Assembly: GCA_944381635.1 (NCBI GenBank) | Contig: CALWLY010000011.1 | Location: forward strand, 27,839 to 91,838 | Length of the DNA: 64,000 nucleotides | Reading direction: 5' to 3' | DNA from: an uncultured Lachnospiraceae bacterium | GTDB lineage: Bacteria; Bacillota; Clostridia; Lachnospirales; Lachnospiraceae | In this document: positions 22,219 through 31,975 of the stretch, piece after piece | Layout of the letters: each line of letters starts with the position of its first letter | Numbering within the stretch: position 1 is the first letter of the stretch | Notes under the pieces: model-generated | Told to the model about the DNA's origin: nothing | The model's database searches: none | Seen by the model: the letters and a program-made list of their open reading frames with translations, nothing else | Made by a program: the position numbers and the translations under genes

Positions 22219-22455
22219 TGCTGTGACATGATAGCTATGAAGCGTGAGGTTGCTGCCCCAGTGGCAGGTTTTCCGTGGAGCGAATGTCAAGTTAGGAAAC
22301 TGACGACAAGTCACTGTACAGTAACTGAAGTCTGCCGGATGGCAGGAACGTGTGTTGGAATAGGAAGAGCGTGAGTTCTTCCGGAAATAATAATAGGACA
22401 CACACGGGAGAGTGTACAGTCACCGCTTGTCGCACTTAGAATTAGAAGCGCGAAA
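22219..22455 (+). ncRNA. S10 operon (rpsJ) structured leader RNA
   Basis: About 250 untranslated bases between promoter and rpsJ with several hairpins: CTGCC-ccagt-GGCAG (about 22253-22267), ACTGTACAGT, CTGCC-ggat-GGCAG (about 22332-22345), and GGAAGA..TCTTCC (about 22363-22382). S10 operons are commonly autoregulated, in E. coli by L4. Assigning L4 or another r-protein here is inference; I do not recognize a specific family with certainty. Confidence 0.55.
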
Positions 22456-22472
22456 AGGAGGCGACTTTTTTT

Positions 22473-22790
22473 ATGGCAAATCAGGTAATGAGAATTACAT
22501 TGAAAGCTTATGATCATCAGTTAGTAGATGCATCTGCCAAAAAAATCATTGAAACAGTTAAGAAAAATGGAGCAAAGGTGAGCGGACCGGTACCGCTTCC
22601 GACAAAGAAGGAAGTTGTTACTATCCTGAGAGCTGTTCACAAATACAAAGACTCCAGAGAGCAGTTCGAACAGAGAACTCACAAGAGACTGATCGATATC
22701 ATGACACCTACAGCAAAAACAGTAGATGCTCTGCAGAGACTGGAAATGCCCGCTGGTGTTTACATTGATATCAAAATGAAAAACAAATAA
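22473..22790 (+). CDS. rpsJ: 30S ribosomal protein S10
   Basis: S10 (uS10, 105 aa) is a 30S head protein and, as NusE, a partner of NusB in antitermination. [13 protein letters not shown] at the start and GPVPLPTKK in the loop are hallmarks. AAAAGGAGGCGACTTTTTTT precedes ATG 22473. It is the first gene of the S10-spc cluster. Confidence 0.98.
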   Translation: MANQVMRITLKAYDHQLVDASAKKIIETVKKNGAKVSGPVPLPTKKEVVTILRAVHKYKDSREQFEQRTHKRLIDIMTPTAKTVDALQRLEMPAGVYIDIKMKNK

Positions 22791-22913
22791 GTAAAAACAA
22801 AGAAACCTCTACAAAGACGTATGAATAGTCCAACAGCTTTAAACATCTCCGCATGCGGGGAGACAAAAGCCGCGAATATTCCGCTATGTAGAAAAAACAG
22901 GAGGTAAAGTAAA

Positions 22914-23597
22914 ATGAAAAAAGCGATTTTAGCTACTAAAGTCGGCATGACACAGATCTTCAATGAAGATGGCGTACTGGTTCCTGTAACCGTACTGCAG
23001 GCTGGACCTTGTGTAGTAACACAGGTAAAGACAGTTGAAAATGATGGATATGAAGCAGTTCAGGTTGGCTTCGTAGACAAGAAAGAAAGAATCGTTAACA
23101 AAGATAAAGCTGGTAAGAAAGAAGTTATCCACAGACACGGTGTTCCGAAAGCTCTGAAGGGACACTTCGAAAAAGCTGGTGTTTCCTGCAAGAGATACGT
23201 AAGAGAGTTCAAATTTGAAAACTCTTCCGAATACGCTCCTGCACAGGAAATCAAAGCTGACATCTTCACAGCTGGAGATAAAGTAGATGCAACTGCAATC
23301 TCTAAAGGTAAGGGATTCCAGGGCGCAATCAAGAGACACGGACAGCACAGAGGACCTATGGCTCACGGTTCCAAATTCCATCGTCATCAGGGTTCCAACG
23401 GTGCATGTTCTTCTCCGAGCCGCGTGTTCAAAGGAAAAGGAATGCCTGGACATATGGGATGCGTTAAAGTAACTGTTCAGAATCTGGAAGTTGTAAGAGT
23501 TGACGCAGACAAGAACCTGCTTTTAGTGAAAGGTGCAGTACCGGGACCTAAGAAAGCATTGGTAACAATCAAAGAAACCACAAGAATGGATGCTTAA
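22914..23597 (+). CDS. rplC: 50S ribosomal protein L3
   Basis: L3 (uL3, 227 aa) starts 50S assembly, and its long loop reaches the peptidyl-transferase centre. The N-terminal [12 protein letters not shown] and the loop motif [17 protein letters not shown] are intact. AGGAGGTAAAGTAAA precedes ATG 22914. It is 123 bases after rpsJ, in the S10 operon. Slightly longer than B. subtilis L3 (about 209 aa) because of extra residues in the middle domain. Confidence 0.97.
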   Translation: MKKAILATKVGMTQIFNEDGVLVPVTVLQAGPCVVTQVKTVENDGYEAVQVGFVDKKERIVNKDKAGKKEVIHRHGVPKALKGHFEKAGVSCKRYVREFKFENSSEYAPAQEIKADIFTAGDKVDATAISKGKGFQGAIKRHGQHRGPMAHGSKFHRHQGSNGACSSPSRVFKGKGMPGHMGCVKVTVQNLEVVRVDADKNLLLVKGAVPGPKKALVTIKETTRMDA

Positions 23598-23620
23598 TTT
23601 AGGAAAGGAGGAACATTCAG

Positions 23621-24241
23621 ATGGCAAACGTATCTGTTTATAATATGGAAGGCAAGGAAGTTGGAACAATCGAATTAAACGATGCGGTATTCGGTGTTGA
23701 AGTAAACGAACACCTGGTACACATGGCAGTTGTTCAGCAGCTTGCAAACAATCGTCAGGGAACACAGAAAGCAAAAACTCGTTCTGAAGTTTCCGGCGGC
23801 GGAAGAAAACCTTGGAGACAGAAAGGAACCGGTCATGCCAGACAGGGTTCAACAAGATCTCCTCAGTGGACAGGAGGCGGCGTTGTATTCGCTCCCGTAC
23901 CGAGAGATTATTCTTTCAAATTAAACAAGAAAGAAAAAAGAGCTGCTCTGAAGTCTGCACTGACAAGCAGAGTACAGGCTAACAAACTGATCGTTGTTGA
24001 TGAACTGAAATTCGACAGCATCAAGACAAAGAACTTCAAACAGGTTATGGATAACCTGAAAGTGGAAAAAGGCCTGGTAGTTCTGGCTGAAAACGATACA
24101 AACGTTGTAATGAGCGCTAAAAATATGGCTGACATCCATACAACACTGACAAATCAGCTCAATGTATACGATGTGATGAAAGCTAACACAGTAGTTCTGA
24201 CAAAAGACGCTGTTAAGACTATCGAGGAGGTGTACGCATAA
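23621..24241 (+). CDS. rplD: 50S ribosomal protein L4
   Basis: L4 (uL4, 206 aa) lines the peptide exit tunnel and, in enterobacteria, represses the S10 operon. The tunnel loop [25 protein letters not shown], split here over residues 52-76, is fully conserved, including the Lys and Gly positions linked to macrolide resistance. AAAGGAGGAACATTCAG precedes ATG 23621. Its stop overlaps the start of rplW (ATAATGG), so the two are translationally coupled. Confidence 0.97.
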   Translation: MANVSVYNMEGKEVGTIELNDAVFGVEVNEHLVHMAVVQQLANNRQGTQKAKTRSEVSGGGRKPWRQKGTGHARQGSTRSPQWTGGGVVFAPVPRDYSFKLNKKEKRAALKSALTSRVQANKLIVVDELKFDSIKTKNFKQVMDNLKVEKGLVVLAENDTNVVMSAKNMADIHTTLTNQLNVYDVMKANTVVLTKDAVKTIEEVYA

Positions 24242-24540
24242 TGGCAGATATTAAATACTATGACGTAATCCTCAAACCGGTTATCACAGAGAAAAGTATG
24301 GCTGGAATGGGAGAAAAGAAATATACTTTCTTAGTTCATCCTGAAGCAACAAAAATTCAGATCAAAGAAGCTGTTGAAAAAATGTTCGAAGGAACAAAGG
24401 TTGCAAAGGTTAACACCATGAACCTGGACGGCAAAAAGAAAAGACGCGGTATGGTTGTTGGCAAAACAGCTAAAACCAAAAAAGCAATTGTTCAGCTGAC
24501 AGAAGAAAGCAAAGATATCGAAATTTTTGCTGGTCTGTAA
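24241..24540 (+). CDS. rplW: 50S ribosomal protein L23
   Basis: L23 (uL23, 99 aa) sits at the tunnel exit and docks trigger factor and SRP. The N-terminal [13 protein letters not shown] motif is typical, followed by [18 protein letters not shown]. The ribosome-binding site GAGGAGGTGTACGCATA lies within the end of rplD, whose stop codon overlaps the ATG by one base. Confidence 0.97.
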   Translation: MADIKYYDVILKPVITEKSMAGMGEKKYTFLVHPEATKIQIKEAVEKMFEGTKVAKVNTMNLDGKKKRRGMVVGKTAKTKKAIVQLTEESKDIEIFAGL

Positions 24541-24661
24541 TCATTCAAGGCAAGCGATGAACATGTTTAAGCTGAACGTTTTATAATCCGCTGCCTTATG
24601 GTTCATCGCGAATATGTGCAACAAAAGCACGACAATAAATATCAGAAAAGGAGAAAAAATC

Positions 24662-25504
24662 ATGGGAATTAAAACCTATAATCCCTATACACCTTCCAGA
24701 AGAAATATGACTGGTTCTGATTTCGCTGAAATCACAAAGACAACTCCTGAGAAGAGCCTTTGTGTTTCTCTGAACAAAAAAGCTGGTCGTAACAATCAGG
24801 GTAAAATCACTGTAAGACACCGCGGAGGCGGAGCAAGAAGAAAATACAGAATCATCGATTTCAAGAGAAATAAAGATGGTATTCCGGCAACTGTAATCGG
24901 TATCGAATACGATCCGAACAGAACAGCTAACATCGCACTGATCTGCTACGCAGACGGCGAGAAAGCTTACATCCTTGCACCGGAAGGATTAAAAGACGGC
25001 ATGAAGGTCATGAACGGACCGGAAGCTGAAGTAAGAGTAGGCAACTGCTTACCTTTATCTGAAATCCCTGTTGGTACTCAGGTACACAACATTGAATTAT
25101 ATCCTGGCAAAGGCGGACAGATGGTTCGTTCTGCAGGAAACAGCGCACAGTTAATGGCTAAAGAAGGAAAGTATGCAACACTGAGACTTCCCTCCGGAGA
25201 AATGAGAATGGTTCCGATCGTATGCCGCGCAACAATCGGTGTAGTTGGAAACAGTGAGCATAACCTTATCAATATCGGTAAAGCAGGACGTAAGCGTCAC
25301 ATGGGCATCCGCCCGACAGTACGCGGTTCTGTTATGAACCCGAATGACCATCCGCACGGTGGTGGTGAAGGAAAGACAGGCATCGGCCGCCCGGGTCCGT
25401 GTACTCCTTGGGGCAAACCTGCACTTGGCTTGAAGACACGTAAAAAGAAAAAAGCGTCCAACAAGCTGATTGTAAGAAGAAGAGACGGCAGAGCTATTAA
25501 ATAG
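24662..25504 (+). CDS. rplB: 50S ribosomal protein L2
   Basis: L2 (uL2, 280 aa) is needed for subunit joining and peptidyl-transferase activity. It contains [25 protein letters not shown], and the C-terminal [14 protein letters not shown] with the conserved histidine. The start is ATG 24662 after AAAGGAGAAAAAATC, giving [14 protein letters not shown]; in-frame codons from 24614 add non-family residues. It is 121 bases after rplW. Confidence 0.97.
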   Translation: MGIKTYNPYTPSRRNMTGSDFAEITKTTPEKSLCVSLNKKAGRNNQGKITVRHRGGGARRKYRIIDFKRNKDGIPATVIGIEYDPNRTANIALICYADGEKAYILAPEGLKDGMKVMNGPEAEVRVGNCLPLSEIPVGTQVHNIELYPGKGGQMVRSAGNSAQLMAKEGKYATLRLPSGEMRMVPIVCRATIGVVGNSEHNLINIGKAGRKRHMGIRPTVRGSVMNPNDHPHGGGEGKTGIGRPGPCTPWGKPALGLKTRKKKKASNKLIVRRRDGRAIK

Positions 25505-25524
25505 TTGATAAGGAGGAAAGAATC

Positions 25525-25806
25525 ATGGCAAGATCACTGAAAAAAGGACCGTTCGCAGATGCAAGCTTACTGAAAAAAGTAGATGCTCTCAACGCTTCCG
25601 GACAGAAGCAGGTAATCAAAACCTGGTCCCGTCGTTCCACAATTTTCCCGTCCTTCGTTGGACACACAATTGCGGTTCATGACGGAAGAAAACATGTGCC
25701 GGTATATGTAACAGAAGATATGGTAGGCCATAAACTTGGTGAGTTCGTTGCAACAAGAACTTACAGAGGACATGGAAAAGACGAAAAGAAATCCAAAGTT
25801 AGATAA
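25525..25806 (+). CDS. rpsS: 30S ribosomal protein S19
   Basis: S19 (uS19, 93 aa) lies in the 30S head and contacts the A-site tRNA side with S13. SLKKGPFAD, the central [19 protein letters not shown] and [12 protein letters not shown] are hallmark segments. AAGGAGGAAAGAATC precedes ATG 25525. In the S10 operon between rplB and rplV. Confidence 0.97.
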   Translation: MARSLKKGPFADASLLKKVDALNASGQKQVIKTWSRRSTIFPSFVGHTIAVHDGRKHVPVYVTEDMVGHKLGEFVATRTYRGHGKDEKKSKVR

Positions 25807-25826
25807 TTGAAAGGAGGGTTTTATCC

Positions 25827-26213
25827 ATGGCTAGAGGACATAGATCCCAGATTAAAAGAGAGAGAAATGCGAATAAAGATACAAGACCTTCTGCAAAATT
25901 ATCTTACGCAAGAGTGTCTGTAACAAAAGCATGTTTCGTATTAGATGCAATCAGAGGCAAAGATGTAAATACAGCGCTGGCTATTCTGGAATACAACCCC
26001 AGATATGCTTCCAGCCTGATCAAAAAATTATTAGAATCTGCAATCGCAAACGCTGAAAACAATAACGGTATGAACAGAGACAACCTTTACGTTGCTGAGT
26101 GCTTTGCGAACAAAGGACCCACAATGAAGAGAGTAAAACCGAGAGCACAGGGTAGAGCTTACAGAATCGAAAAGAGAATGAGCCACATTACAGTTGTGCT
26201 TGATGAGAGATAG
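25827..26213 (+). CDS. rplV: 50S ribosomal protein L22
   Basis: L22 (uL22, 128 aa) lines the nascent-peptide tunnel near the macrolide site. Its beta-hairpin [22 protein letters not shown] (about residues 92-113) is intact. AAAGGAGGGTTTTATCC precedes ATG 25827. The N-terminus carries an Arg/Lys-rich extension of about 15 residues compared with E. coli L22. rpsC starts 11 bases after it. Confidence 0.97.
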   Translation: MARGHRSQIKRERNANKDTRPSAKLSYARVSVTKACFVLDAIRGKDVNTALAILEYNPRYASSLIKKLLESAIANAENNNGMNRDNLYVAECFANKGPTMKRVKPRAQGRAYRIEKRMSHITVVLDER

Positions 26214-26224
26214 GAGGAAAAGTA

Positions 26225-26881
26225 ATGGGACAGAAAGTTAATCCTCATGGCTTGAGAGTCGGCGTTATCAAAGATTGGGATTCCAAATGGTATGCAGACG
26301 CTGAATTTTCAGATTTCTTAGTAGAAGATTACAACATCAGAAAATTCTTAAAAAATAAATTATACAGCGCAGGTGTTTCCAAGATTGAAATCGAAAGAGC
26401 ATCCGACAGAGTAAAGATTATCCTTTACACTGCAAAACCGGGTGTTGTTATCGGTAAAGGCGGCGCTGAAATCGAAGCAACCAAAAAAGAACTTTCCAAA
26501 ATCACAGACAAAAAAGTTCTGGTTGATATCAAAGAAATCAAAAGACCTGACAGAGACGCTCAGCTGGTAGCTGAAAACATTGCTCAGCAGTTAGAGAACC
26601 GTGTTTCTTTCCGTAGAGCAATGAAATCCTGCATGAGCAGAACAATGAAAGCAGGCGCACTGGGAATCAAAACAAGCGTATCCGGACGTCTCGGCGGTGC
26701 AGATATGGCTCGTACAGAGTTCTACAGTGAAGGCACTATCCCGCTTCAGACCTTAAGAGCTGACATCGATTATGGATTTGCTGAAGCAGATACAACTTAT
26801 GGTAAAATTGGTGTTAAAGTGTGGATTTACAAGGGCGAAGTACTTCCCGCTAAAGGAAACAAGGAAGGGAGCGATAAATAA
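26225..26881 (+). CDS. rpsC: 30S ribosomal protein S3
   Basis: S3 (uS3, 218 aa) forms the mRNA entry channel with S4 and S5. The KH domain core [12 protein letters not shown] is clear at about residues 76-87, and the C-terminal domain contains [29 protein letters not shown] precedes ATG 26225. The stop codon shares its last base with the first base of rplP, so the two are coupled. Confidence 0.97.
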   Translation: MGQKVNPHGLRVGVIKDWDSKWYADAEFSDFLVEDYNIRKFLKNKLYSAGVSKIEIERASDRVKIILYTAKPGVVIGKGGAEIEATKKELSKITDKKVLVDIKEIKRPDRDAQLVAENIAQQLENRVSFRRAMKSCMSRTMKAGALGIKTSVSGRLGGADMARTEFYSEGTIPLQTLRADIDYGFAEADTTYGKIGVKVWIYKGEVLPAKGNKEGSDK

Positions 26882-27318
26882 TGTTAATGCCTAAGAGAGT
26901 AAAACGTCGTAAACAGTTCCGCGGTTCTATGAAGGGTAAAGCTCTGCGCGGCAATACGATTACTTACGGTGAATATGGTCTCGTAGCAACCGAACCCTGC
27001 TGGATCAAATCCAATCAGATCGAAGCAGCCCGTATCGCGTTGACACGTTATACAAAACGTACAGGTAAAGTTTGGATCAAAATTTTCCCTGACAAACCAG
27101 TAACAGCAAAACCAGCAGAAACACGTATGGGTTCCGGTAAAGGTACTCTTGAATACTGGGTAGCAGTTGTTAAGCCAGGACGTGTAATGTTCGAAATTGC
27201 AGGCGTTTCCGAAGAAGCTGCAAAAGAAGCATTACGTCTTGCAATGCATAAGCTTCCTTGCAAATGTAAAATTGTTTCTAAAGCAGACTTGGAAGGCGGT
27301 GTATCAAATGAAAACTAA
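26881..27318 (+). CDS. rplP: 50S ribosomal protein L16
   Basis: L16 (uL16, 145 aa) helps place A-site tRNA on the 50[40 protein letters not shown] and [19 protein letters not shown] are typical. Two ATG codons (26881 and 26887) are possible; GGAAGGGAG is best spaced for 26881. Its 3' end overlaps rpmC by 11 bases. Confidence 0.96.
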   Translation: MLMPKRVKRRKQFRGSMKGKALRGNTITYGEYGLVATEPCWIKSNQIEAARIALTRYTKRTGKVWIKIFPDKPVTAKPAETRMGSGKGTLEYWVAVVKPGRVMFEIAGVSEEAAKEALRLAMHKLPCKCKIVSKADLEGGVSNEN

Positions 27319-27517
27319 TAAGTATGTAGAAGATTTACAGACAAAATCAGCTGCAGAATTAGCACAGGAATTAGTAGCTGCTAAAAAAGAACTTTTCAAT
27401 TTGAGATTCCAGAATGCAACAAACCAGCTTGATAATACTGCAAGAATCAAAGAAGTCAGAAAAAACATTGCCAGAATTCAGACAGTAATGAATCAGAAAG
27501 CTAAAGTTGCTGAATAA
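27308..27517 (+). CDS. rpmC: 50S ribosomal protein L29
   Basis: L29 (uL29, 69 aa) is a helical hairpin at the tunnel exit beside L23. The core [20 protein letters not shown] is diagnostic. The ATG at 27308 lies inside the end of rplP (11-base overlap) after GGAAGGCGGTG; upstream in-frame codons are part of rplP read in another frame. Confidence 0.95.
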   Translation: MKTNKYVEDLQTKSAAELAQELVAAKKELFNLRFQNATNQLDNTARIKEVRKNIARIQTVMNQKAKVAE

Positions 27518-27555
27518 TGATTTCTCGTGATTATCCCAGAAAGGAGAAAACAAAC

Positions 27556-27810
27556 GTGGAAAGAAATTTAAGAAAAACACGTACTGGTAAAGTCGTAAGC
27601 AATAAAATGGACAAAACAATTGTTGTTGCAATTGAAAATCACGTTAAGCATCCTCTTTACAAAAAAATCGTAAAAGAGACTTATAAACTGAAAGCACATG
27701 ATGAGAACAACGAATGCAATATCGGTGACACTGTCAAAGTTATGGAAACAAGACCTCTGTCCAAAGATAAAAGATGGAGACTCGTTGAAATCGTTGAAAA
27801 AGTAAAATAA
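27556..27810 (+). CDS. rpsQ: 30S ribosomal protein S17
   Basis: S17 (uS17, 84 aa) is a primary 16S rRNA binder with an OB fold. [17 protein letters not shown] and the C-terminal [19 protein letters not shown] are standard. The start is GTG 27556 after AAAGGAGAAAACAAAC, giving [11 protein letters not shown]; earlier in-frame codons lack support. Confidence 0.95.
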   Translation: MERNLRKTRTGKVVSNKMDKTIVVAIENHVKHPLYKKIVKETYKLKAHDENNECNIGDTVKVMETRPLSKDKRWRLVEIVEKVK

Positions 27811-27842
27811 TTTAACGGTAATACGTTGGAAGGAGAATTAGC

Positions 27843-28211
27843 ATGGTTCAACAGGAAACTAGATTGAAGGTTGCTGATAATACCGGTGCAAAAGAACTGC
27901 TGTGCATCCGTGTTATGGGTGGATCTACAAGAAGATATGCGAATATCGGTGATGTAATCGTTGCCAGCGTTAAAGATGCAACACCAGGCGGCGTTGTAAA
28001 GAAAGGTGACGTTGTTAAGGCTGTTGTAGTTCGTACTGTAAAAGGCGCTCGTCGTAAAGACGGTTCTTATATCAAATTTGATGAAAATGCTGCTGTTATC
28101 ATTAAAGATGACAAGACTCCGAAAGGAACTCGTATCTTTGGACCGGTAGCACGTGAGCTTCGTGAGAAACAGTTTATGAAGATTGTTTCCCTGGCTCCCG
28201 AAGTATTATAG
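27843..28211 (+). CDS. rplN: 50S ribosomal protein L14
   Basis: L14 (uL14, 122 aa) forms the bridge between subunits and is the docking site of RsfS. It starts [18 protein letters not shown], the universal N-terminus, and ends with the conserved [17 protein letters not shown] type segment. AAGGAGAATTAGC precedes ATG 27843. First of the classical spc gene group; no new promoter is evident. Confidence 0.97.
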   Translation: MVQQETRLKVADNTGAKELLCIRVMGGSTRRYANIGDVIVASVKDATPGGVVKKGDVVKAVVVRTVKGARRKDGSYIKFDENAAVIIKDDKTPKGTRIFGPVARELREKQFMKIVSLAPEVL

Positions 28212-28222
28212 GAGGTGTCTTT

Positions 28223-28534
28223 ATGTCTACAATGAAAATTAAAAAAGGCGATACTGTAAAAGTTATCACCGGAAAAGATAAAGACAAAGAAGGAAAAGTT
28301 CTTTCTGTTGATAAGAAAAACGGTAAAGTGATCGTGGAAGGTGCCAACATGGTCACCAAACACACAAAACCTTCAGTAGCAAACCAGAACGGCGGCATCA
28401 TCCAGAAGGAAGCTCCTATTGATGCTTCAAACGTAATGTATGTTCACAAAGGAAAAGCTACAAGAGTCGGCTTCAAATTTGAGAATGGCAAAAAAGTACG
28501 TTTCGCTAAATCTACTGGCGAAGTTATTGATTAA
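28223..28534 (+). CDS. rplX: 50S ribosomal protein L24
   Basis: L24 (uL24, 103 aa) initiates 50S assembly with L3. The KOW motif is [22 protein letters not shown] at residues 5-26, and the family motif [16 protein letters not shown] follows. TAGGAGGTGTCTTT precedes ATG 28223. An in-frame ATG three codons later is less well spaced. 11 bases after rplN. Confidence 0.97.
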   Translation: MSTMKIKKGDTVKVITGKDKDKEGKVLSVDKKNGKVIVEGANMVTKHTKPSVANQNGGIIQKEAPIDASNVMYVHKGKATRVGFKFENGKKVRFAKSTGEVID

Positions 28535-28557
28535 TTCTAAGGAAGGAGGCCGAAATA

Positions 28558-29097
28558 GTGAGCAGACTGAAAGAAATGTATAACAATGAGATCGTAGAAG
28601 CTATGATCAAAAAGTTTGGATATAAAAATGTTATGGAAGTTCCGAAACTGGACAAAATCGTTATCAACATGGGCGTAGGCGAAGCAAAAGATAACGCAAA
28701 AGTTCTGGAATCCGCAGTGAAAGATCTGGAAATTATCGCTGGTCAGAAAGCTGTTCTGACAAGAGCGAAAAATTCAGTTGCTAACTTCAAAATTAGAGAA
28801 GGTATGGCAATCGGATGTAAGACAACTCTTCGTGGTGAAAAAATGTATGACTTCCTGGATCGTCTGATCAACCTGGCACTGCCTCGTGTACGTGACTTCA
28901 GAGGTGTAAGTGCAGATTCTTTCGACGGAAGAGGCAACTATGCACTGGGCATCAAAGAGCAGCTTATTTTCCCTGAAATCGAATACGATAAAGTGGATAA
29001 AGTAAGAGGTATGGATGTTATCGTTGTTACTACTGCAAAAACAGACGAAGAGGCACGCGAATTACTGAGATTGTACGGCATGCCTTTCGCTAAATAG
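28558..29097 (+). CDS. rplE: 50S ribosomal protein L5
   Basis: L5 (uL5, 179 aa) binds 5S rRNA in the central protuberance. [36 protein letters not shown] and [17 protein letters not shown] are the family blocks. The start is GTG 28558 after GGAAGGAGGCCGAAATA. It is followed 14 bases later by the zinc-type S14 gene. Confidence 0.97.
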   Translation: MSRLKEMYNNEIVEAMIKKFGYKNVMEVPKLDKIVINMGVGEAKDNAKVLESAVKDLEIIAGQKAVLTRAKNSVANFKIREGMAIGCKTTLRGEKMYDFLDRLINLALPRVRDFRGVSADSFDGRGNYALGIKEQLIFPEIEYDKVDKVRGMDVIVVTTAKTDEEARELLRLYGMPFAK

Positions 29098-29111
29098 AAG
29101 GAGGTAAATTC

Positions 29112-29297
29112 ATGGCTAAGACAGCAATGAAGATTAAACAGCAGCGTACACCTAAGTTCTCTACAAGAGAATATACACGTTGTAAAATCTGTGGTCGTCC
29201 ACATGCTTATTTAAGAAAATACGGAATCTGCAGAATTTGCTTCCGTGAACTGGCATATAAAGGACAGATCCCTGGCGTTAAAAAAGCTAGCTGGTAA
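29112..29297 (+). CDS. rpsZ: 30S ribosomal protein S14, zinc-binding type Z
   Basis: S14 (uS14, 61 aa) in the short zinc form usual in Firmicutes. The zinc ribbon is [20 protein letters not shown] (C-x2-C-x12-C-x2-C, residues 24-43). It sits in the 30S head near S3 and S10. AGAAGGAGGTAAATTC precedes ATG 29112. No zinc-free paralogue is in the window. Confidence 0.97.
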   Translation: MAKTAMKIKQQRTPKFSTREYTRCKICGRPHAYLRKYGICRICFRELAYKGQIPGVKKASW

Positions 29298-29320
29298 GTT
29301 GAAGAAGGAGGTAAATCACA

Positions 29321-29722
29321 ATGACAATGAGCGATCCGATTGCAGATATGCTTACAAGAATCCGTAATGCAAACACTGCAAAACATGACACAGTAGATGT
29401 ACCTGCATCCAAAATGAAACTGGCTATCGCACAGATTCTGCTGGAAGAAGGTTATATTAAAAAATACGATATCCTGGATGAAGGTTCTTTCAAAACAATC
29501 CATATCACATTAAAATATGGCGAAGACAAGAACCACAAGATCATCTCCGGTATCAAGAGAATTTCCAAACCTGGTCTGCGTGTTTACGCAGGTAAAGAAG
29601 AACTGCCCAGAGTACTTGGCGGACTTGGTATTGCTATCATCTCCACAAACCAGGGCGTTATCACAGACAAGAAAGCAAGAGAGCTGCAGGTTGGCGGCGA
29701 AGTTTTAGCTTTCGTTTGGTAA
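29321..29722 (+). CDS. rpsH: 30S ribosomal protein S8
   Basis: S8 (uS8, 133 aa) is a primary 16S rRNA binder and, in E. coli, the repressor of the spc operon. It has the N-terminal [15 protein letters not shown] motif and the C-terminal [14 protein letters not shown] segment. GAAGGAGGTAAATCACA precedes ATG 29321. A 135-base gap with small hairpins separates it from rplF. Confidence 0.97.
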   Translation: MTMSDPIADMLTRIRNANTAKHDTVDVPASKMKLAIAQILLEEGYIKKYDILDEGSFKTIHITLKYGEDKNHKIISGIKRISKPGLRVYAGKEELPRVLGGLGIAIISTNQGVITDKKARELQVGGEVLAFVW

Positions 29723-29857
29723 GAATGCGACACAGAATCTGCTTGCAGAGTTCAGGACAGCGCATGCTGGCCTGACAACTGCCTGGCAGGTCTTTGTATG
29801 CAGATAGATATTCAGTAGCAATTTGACTCAAACAATCAAATTACAGGAGGTACGGGC

Positions 29858-30400
29858 ATGTCACGTATAGGAAGAATGCCAATCGCGATTCCTGCAGGCG
29901 TAACTGTAGAAATTGCAGAAAATAATAAAGTGACTGTAAAAGGTCCTAAAGGAACACTGGAAAGAGTGCTTCCCGCAGAAATGGAAATCAAAATGGAAGA
30001 CGGTCATGTTGTTGTAACAAGACCTAACGACTTAAAGAAAATGAAATCCCTGCATGGTCTGACAAGAACACTGATCAACAACATGGTTGTTGGTGTTACA
30101 TCCGGATATGAAAAGAAACTGGAAGTAAACGGTGTAGGTTACAGAGCAGCAAAAGCAGGCAAGAAACTGACATTATCCTTAGGTTACTCTCATCCGGTAG
30201 AGATGGAAGATCCTGAAGGTATCGAAACAGTACTGGAAGGAACTAACGTCATTATCGTAAAAGGTATCGATAAAGAAAAAGTTGGCCAATTCGCAGCTGA
30301 AATCAGAGATAAGAGAAGACCGGAACCTTACAAGGGCAAAGGTATCAAATATGCTGATGAAGTTATCAGACGTAAAGTTGGTAAGACTGGTAAGAAATAA
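29858..30400 (+). CDS. rplF: 50S ribosomal protein L6
   Basis: L6 (uL6, 180 aa) lies near the sarcin-ricin loop and the factor-binding site. [14 protein letters not shown] at the N-terminus and the C-terminal [21 protein letters not shown] are diagnostic. ACAGGAGGTACGGGC precedes ATG 29858. In the spc group ahead of rplR. Confidence 0.97.
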   Translation: MSRIGRMPIAIPAGVTVEIAENNKVTVKGPKGTLERVLPAEMEIKMEDGHVVVTRPNDLKKMKSLHGLTRTLINNMVVGVTSGYEKKLEVNGVGYRAAKAGKKLTLSLGYSHPVEMEDPEGIETVLEGTNVIIVKGIDKEKVGQFAAEIRDKRRPEPYKGKGIKYADEVIRRKVGKTGKK

Positions 30401-30420
30401 GAGATAAGGAGAGTGTAAAA

Positions 30421-30789
30421 ATGGTTAGTAAGAAATCAAGACAAGAAATTCGTGCAAAAAAGCACAGAAGAATGCGTAACCGTTTTAGCGGCACAACTGA
30501 GAGACCGCGTCTGGCCGTATTCAGAAGCAATAATCATATGTATGCTCAAATTATTGACGACACAGTTGGAAATACTTTAGTGGCAGCTTCTACTTTAGAG
30601 AAAGAAGTAAAAGCTGAGCTGGAAAAAACCAATAACGTTGATGCAGCAGCATATTTGGGAACTGTTATCGCTAAGAGAGCTCTGGAAAAAGGAATCACAG
30701 AAGTCGTTTTCGACAGAGGCGGTTTCATTTATCAGGGTAAAGTAGCAGCTTTAGCTGAGGCAGCAAGAGAAGCTGGCCTGACATTCTAG
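30421..30789 (+). CDS. rplR: 50S ribosomal protein L18
   Basis: L18 (uL18, 122 aa) binds 5S rRNA with L5. [25 protein letters not shown] is split over residues 19-43, and the C-terminal [24 protein letters not shown] is standard. ATAAGGAGAGTGTAAAA precedes ATG 30421. rpsE follows after 18 bases. Confidence 0.97.
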   Translation: MVSKKSRQEIRAKKHRRMRNRFSGTTERPRLAVFRSNNHMYAQIIDDTVGNTLVAASTLEKEVKAELEKTNNVDAAAYLGTVIAKRALEKGITEVVFDRGGFIYQGKVAALAEAAREAGLTF

Positions 30790-30807
30790 GAAGGGAGAAC
30801 ACATCAG

Positions 30808-31317
30808 ATGAGACATACAATCATTGATACAACGAATCTGGAATTAACAGAAAAAGTAGTTTCTATCAAACGTGTTACCAAGGTTGTAAAAGGTGGTCGT
30901 AACTTCCGCTTCACAGCTTTAGTAGTAGTTGGCGACGGTAACGGACACGTAGGTGCAGGTTTAGGAAAAGCTACAGAAATTCCGGACGCAATCCGCAAAG
31001 GAAAAGAAGATGCTACCAAGAATCTGGTAACAGTTGCTCTGGATGAGAACAACTCCATTACTCACGACTTCCTTGGTAAATTCGGTTCTGCAACCGTTCT
31101 GTTAAAGAGAGCTCCGGAAGGTACCGGTGTTATCGCTGGCGGTCCGGCTCGTAGCGTGTGCGAACTTGCAGGTATCAAAAATATTCGTACAAAAGCTCTT
31201 GGTTCTACAAATAAACAGAACGTGGTTCTGGCAACAATCCAGGGCTTAAGCCAGTTAAAGACTCCTGAAGAAGTAGCAGCTAACCGTGGCAAATCTGTAG
31301 ATGAGATCATGGCTTAA
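30808..31317 (+). CDS. rpsE: 30S ribosomal protein S5
   Basis: S5 (uS5, 169 aa) contributes to mRNA unwinding and fidelity. The double-stranded RNA-binding N-terminal domain includes [14 protein letters not shown] and [15 protein letters not shown]; the C-terminal domain has the [19 protein letters not shown] segment. AAGGGAGAACACATCAG precedes ATG 30808. In the spc group. Confidence 0.97.
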   Translation: MRHTIIDTTNLELTEKVVSIKRVTKVVKGGRNFRFTALVVVGDGNGHVGAGLGKATEIPDAIRKGKEDATKNLVTVALDENNSITHDFLGKFGSATVLLKRAPEGTGVIAGGPARSVCELAGIKNIRTKALGSTNKQNVVLATIQGLSQLKTPEEVAANRGKSVDEIMA

Positions 31318-31331
31318 GGAGGTAAAACAAG

Positions 31332-31517
31332 ATGGCAGAAAAATCATTAAAAATTACTTTAGTTAAATCCCCGATCGGTGCTGTTCCCAAACACAGAGCT
31401 ACTGTGGAAGCTATGGGACTTACAAAACTGCACAAAACAGTTATCATGCCTGACAATGCTTCTACAAGAGGTATGATTCAGCACGTTGGATATATGCTTA
31501 AAGTAGAAGAAGCTTAA
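31332..31517 (+). CDS. rpmD: 50S ribosomal protein L30
   Basis: L30 (uL30, 61 aa), a small 50S protein. The body [19 protein letters not shown] and [13 protein letters not shown] match the family. TAAGGAGGTAAAACAAG precedes ATG 31332. rplO starts 17 bases after it. Confidence 0.96.
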   Translation: MAEKSLKITLVKSPIGAVPKHRATVEAMGLTKLHKTVIMPDNASTRGMIQHVGYMLKVEEA

Positions 31518-31534
31518 TAGAGGAGGTGTCAGGA

Positions 31535-31975
31535 ATGGAATTATCTAATTTACAGCCTGCTGCAGGCTCCAAGCACAGTGACAGTTTTAGAAGAGGCCGT
31601 GGACACGGTTCAGGAAATGGCAAGACAGCTGGTAAAGGACACAAAGGTCAGAAAGCTCGTTCCGGAGCTCCCAGACCGGGCTTTGAAGGTGGTCAGATGC
31701 CGTTATACAGACGTCTTCCTAAGAGAGGTTTCAAAAACAGAAACTCTAAGGAAATCGTTGGAATTAATTTAAGTGCACTGGAAGCATTTGAAAATGGCCA
31801 GACCGTTACCGTTGAGACTTTGATCGAAGCAGGTATCGTTAAAAACCCGAGAGATGGTGTAAAGATTCTTGGAAATGGAGAATTAACCAAAAAACTCGAC
31901 GTAAAGGCTAATGCATTTAGTGCATCTGCAAAAGAAAAAATCGAGGCACTTGGTGGAACAGCTGAGGTGATGTAA
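31535..31975 (+). CDS. rplO: 50S ribosomal protein L15
   Basis: L15 (uL15, 146 aa) is a late-assembly 50S protein. The Gly/Arg-rich N-terminus with [20 protein letters not shown] and the [20 protein letters not shown] segment are diagnostic. GAGGAGGTGTCAGGA precedes ATG 31535. Its stop directly abuts the secY start, as is usual for rplO-secY. Confidence 0.97.
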   Translation: MELSNLQPAAGSKHSDSFRRGRGHGSGNGKTAGKGHKGQKARSGAPRPGFEGGQMPLYRRLPKRGFKNRNSKEIVGINLSALEAFENGQTVTVETLIEAGIVKNPRDGVKILGNGELTKKLDVKANAFSASAKEKIEALGGTAEVM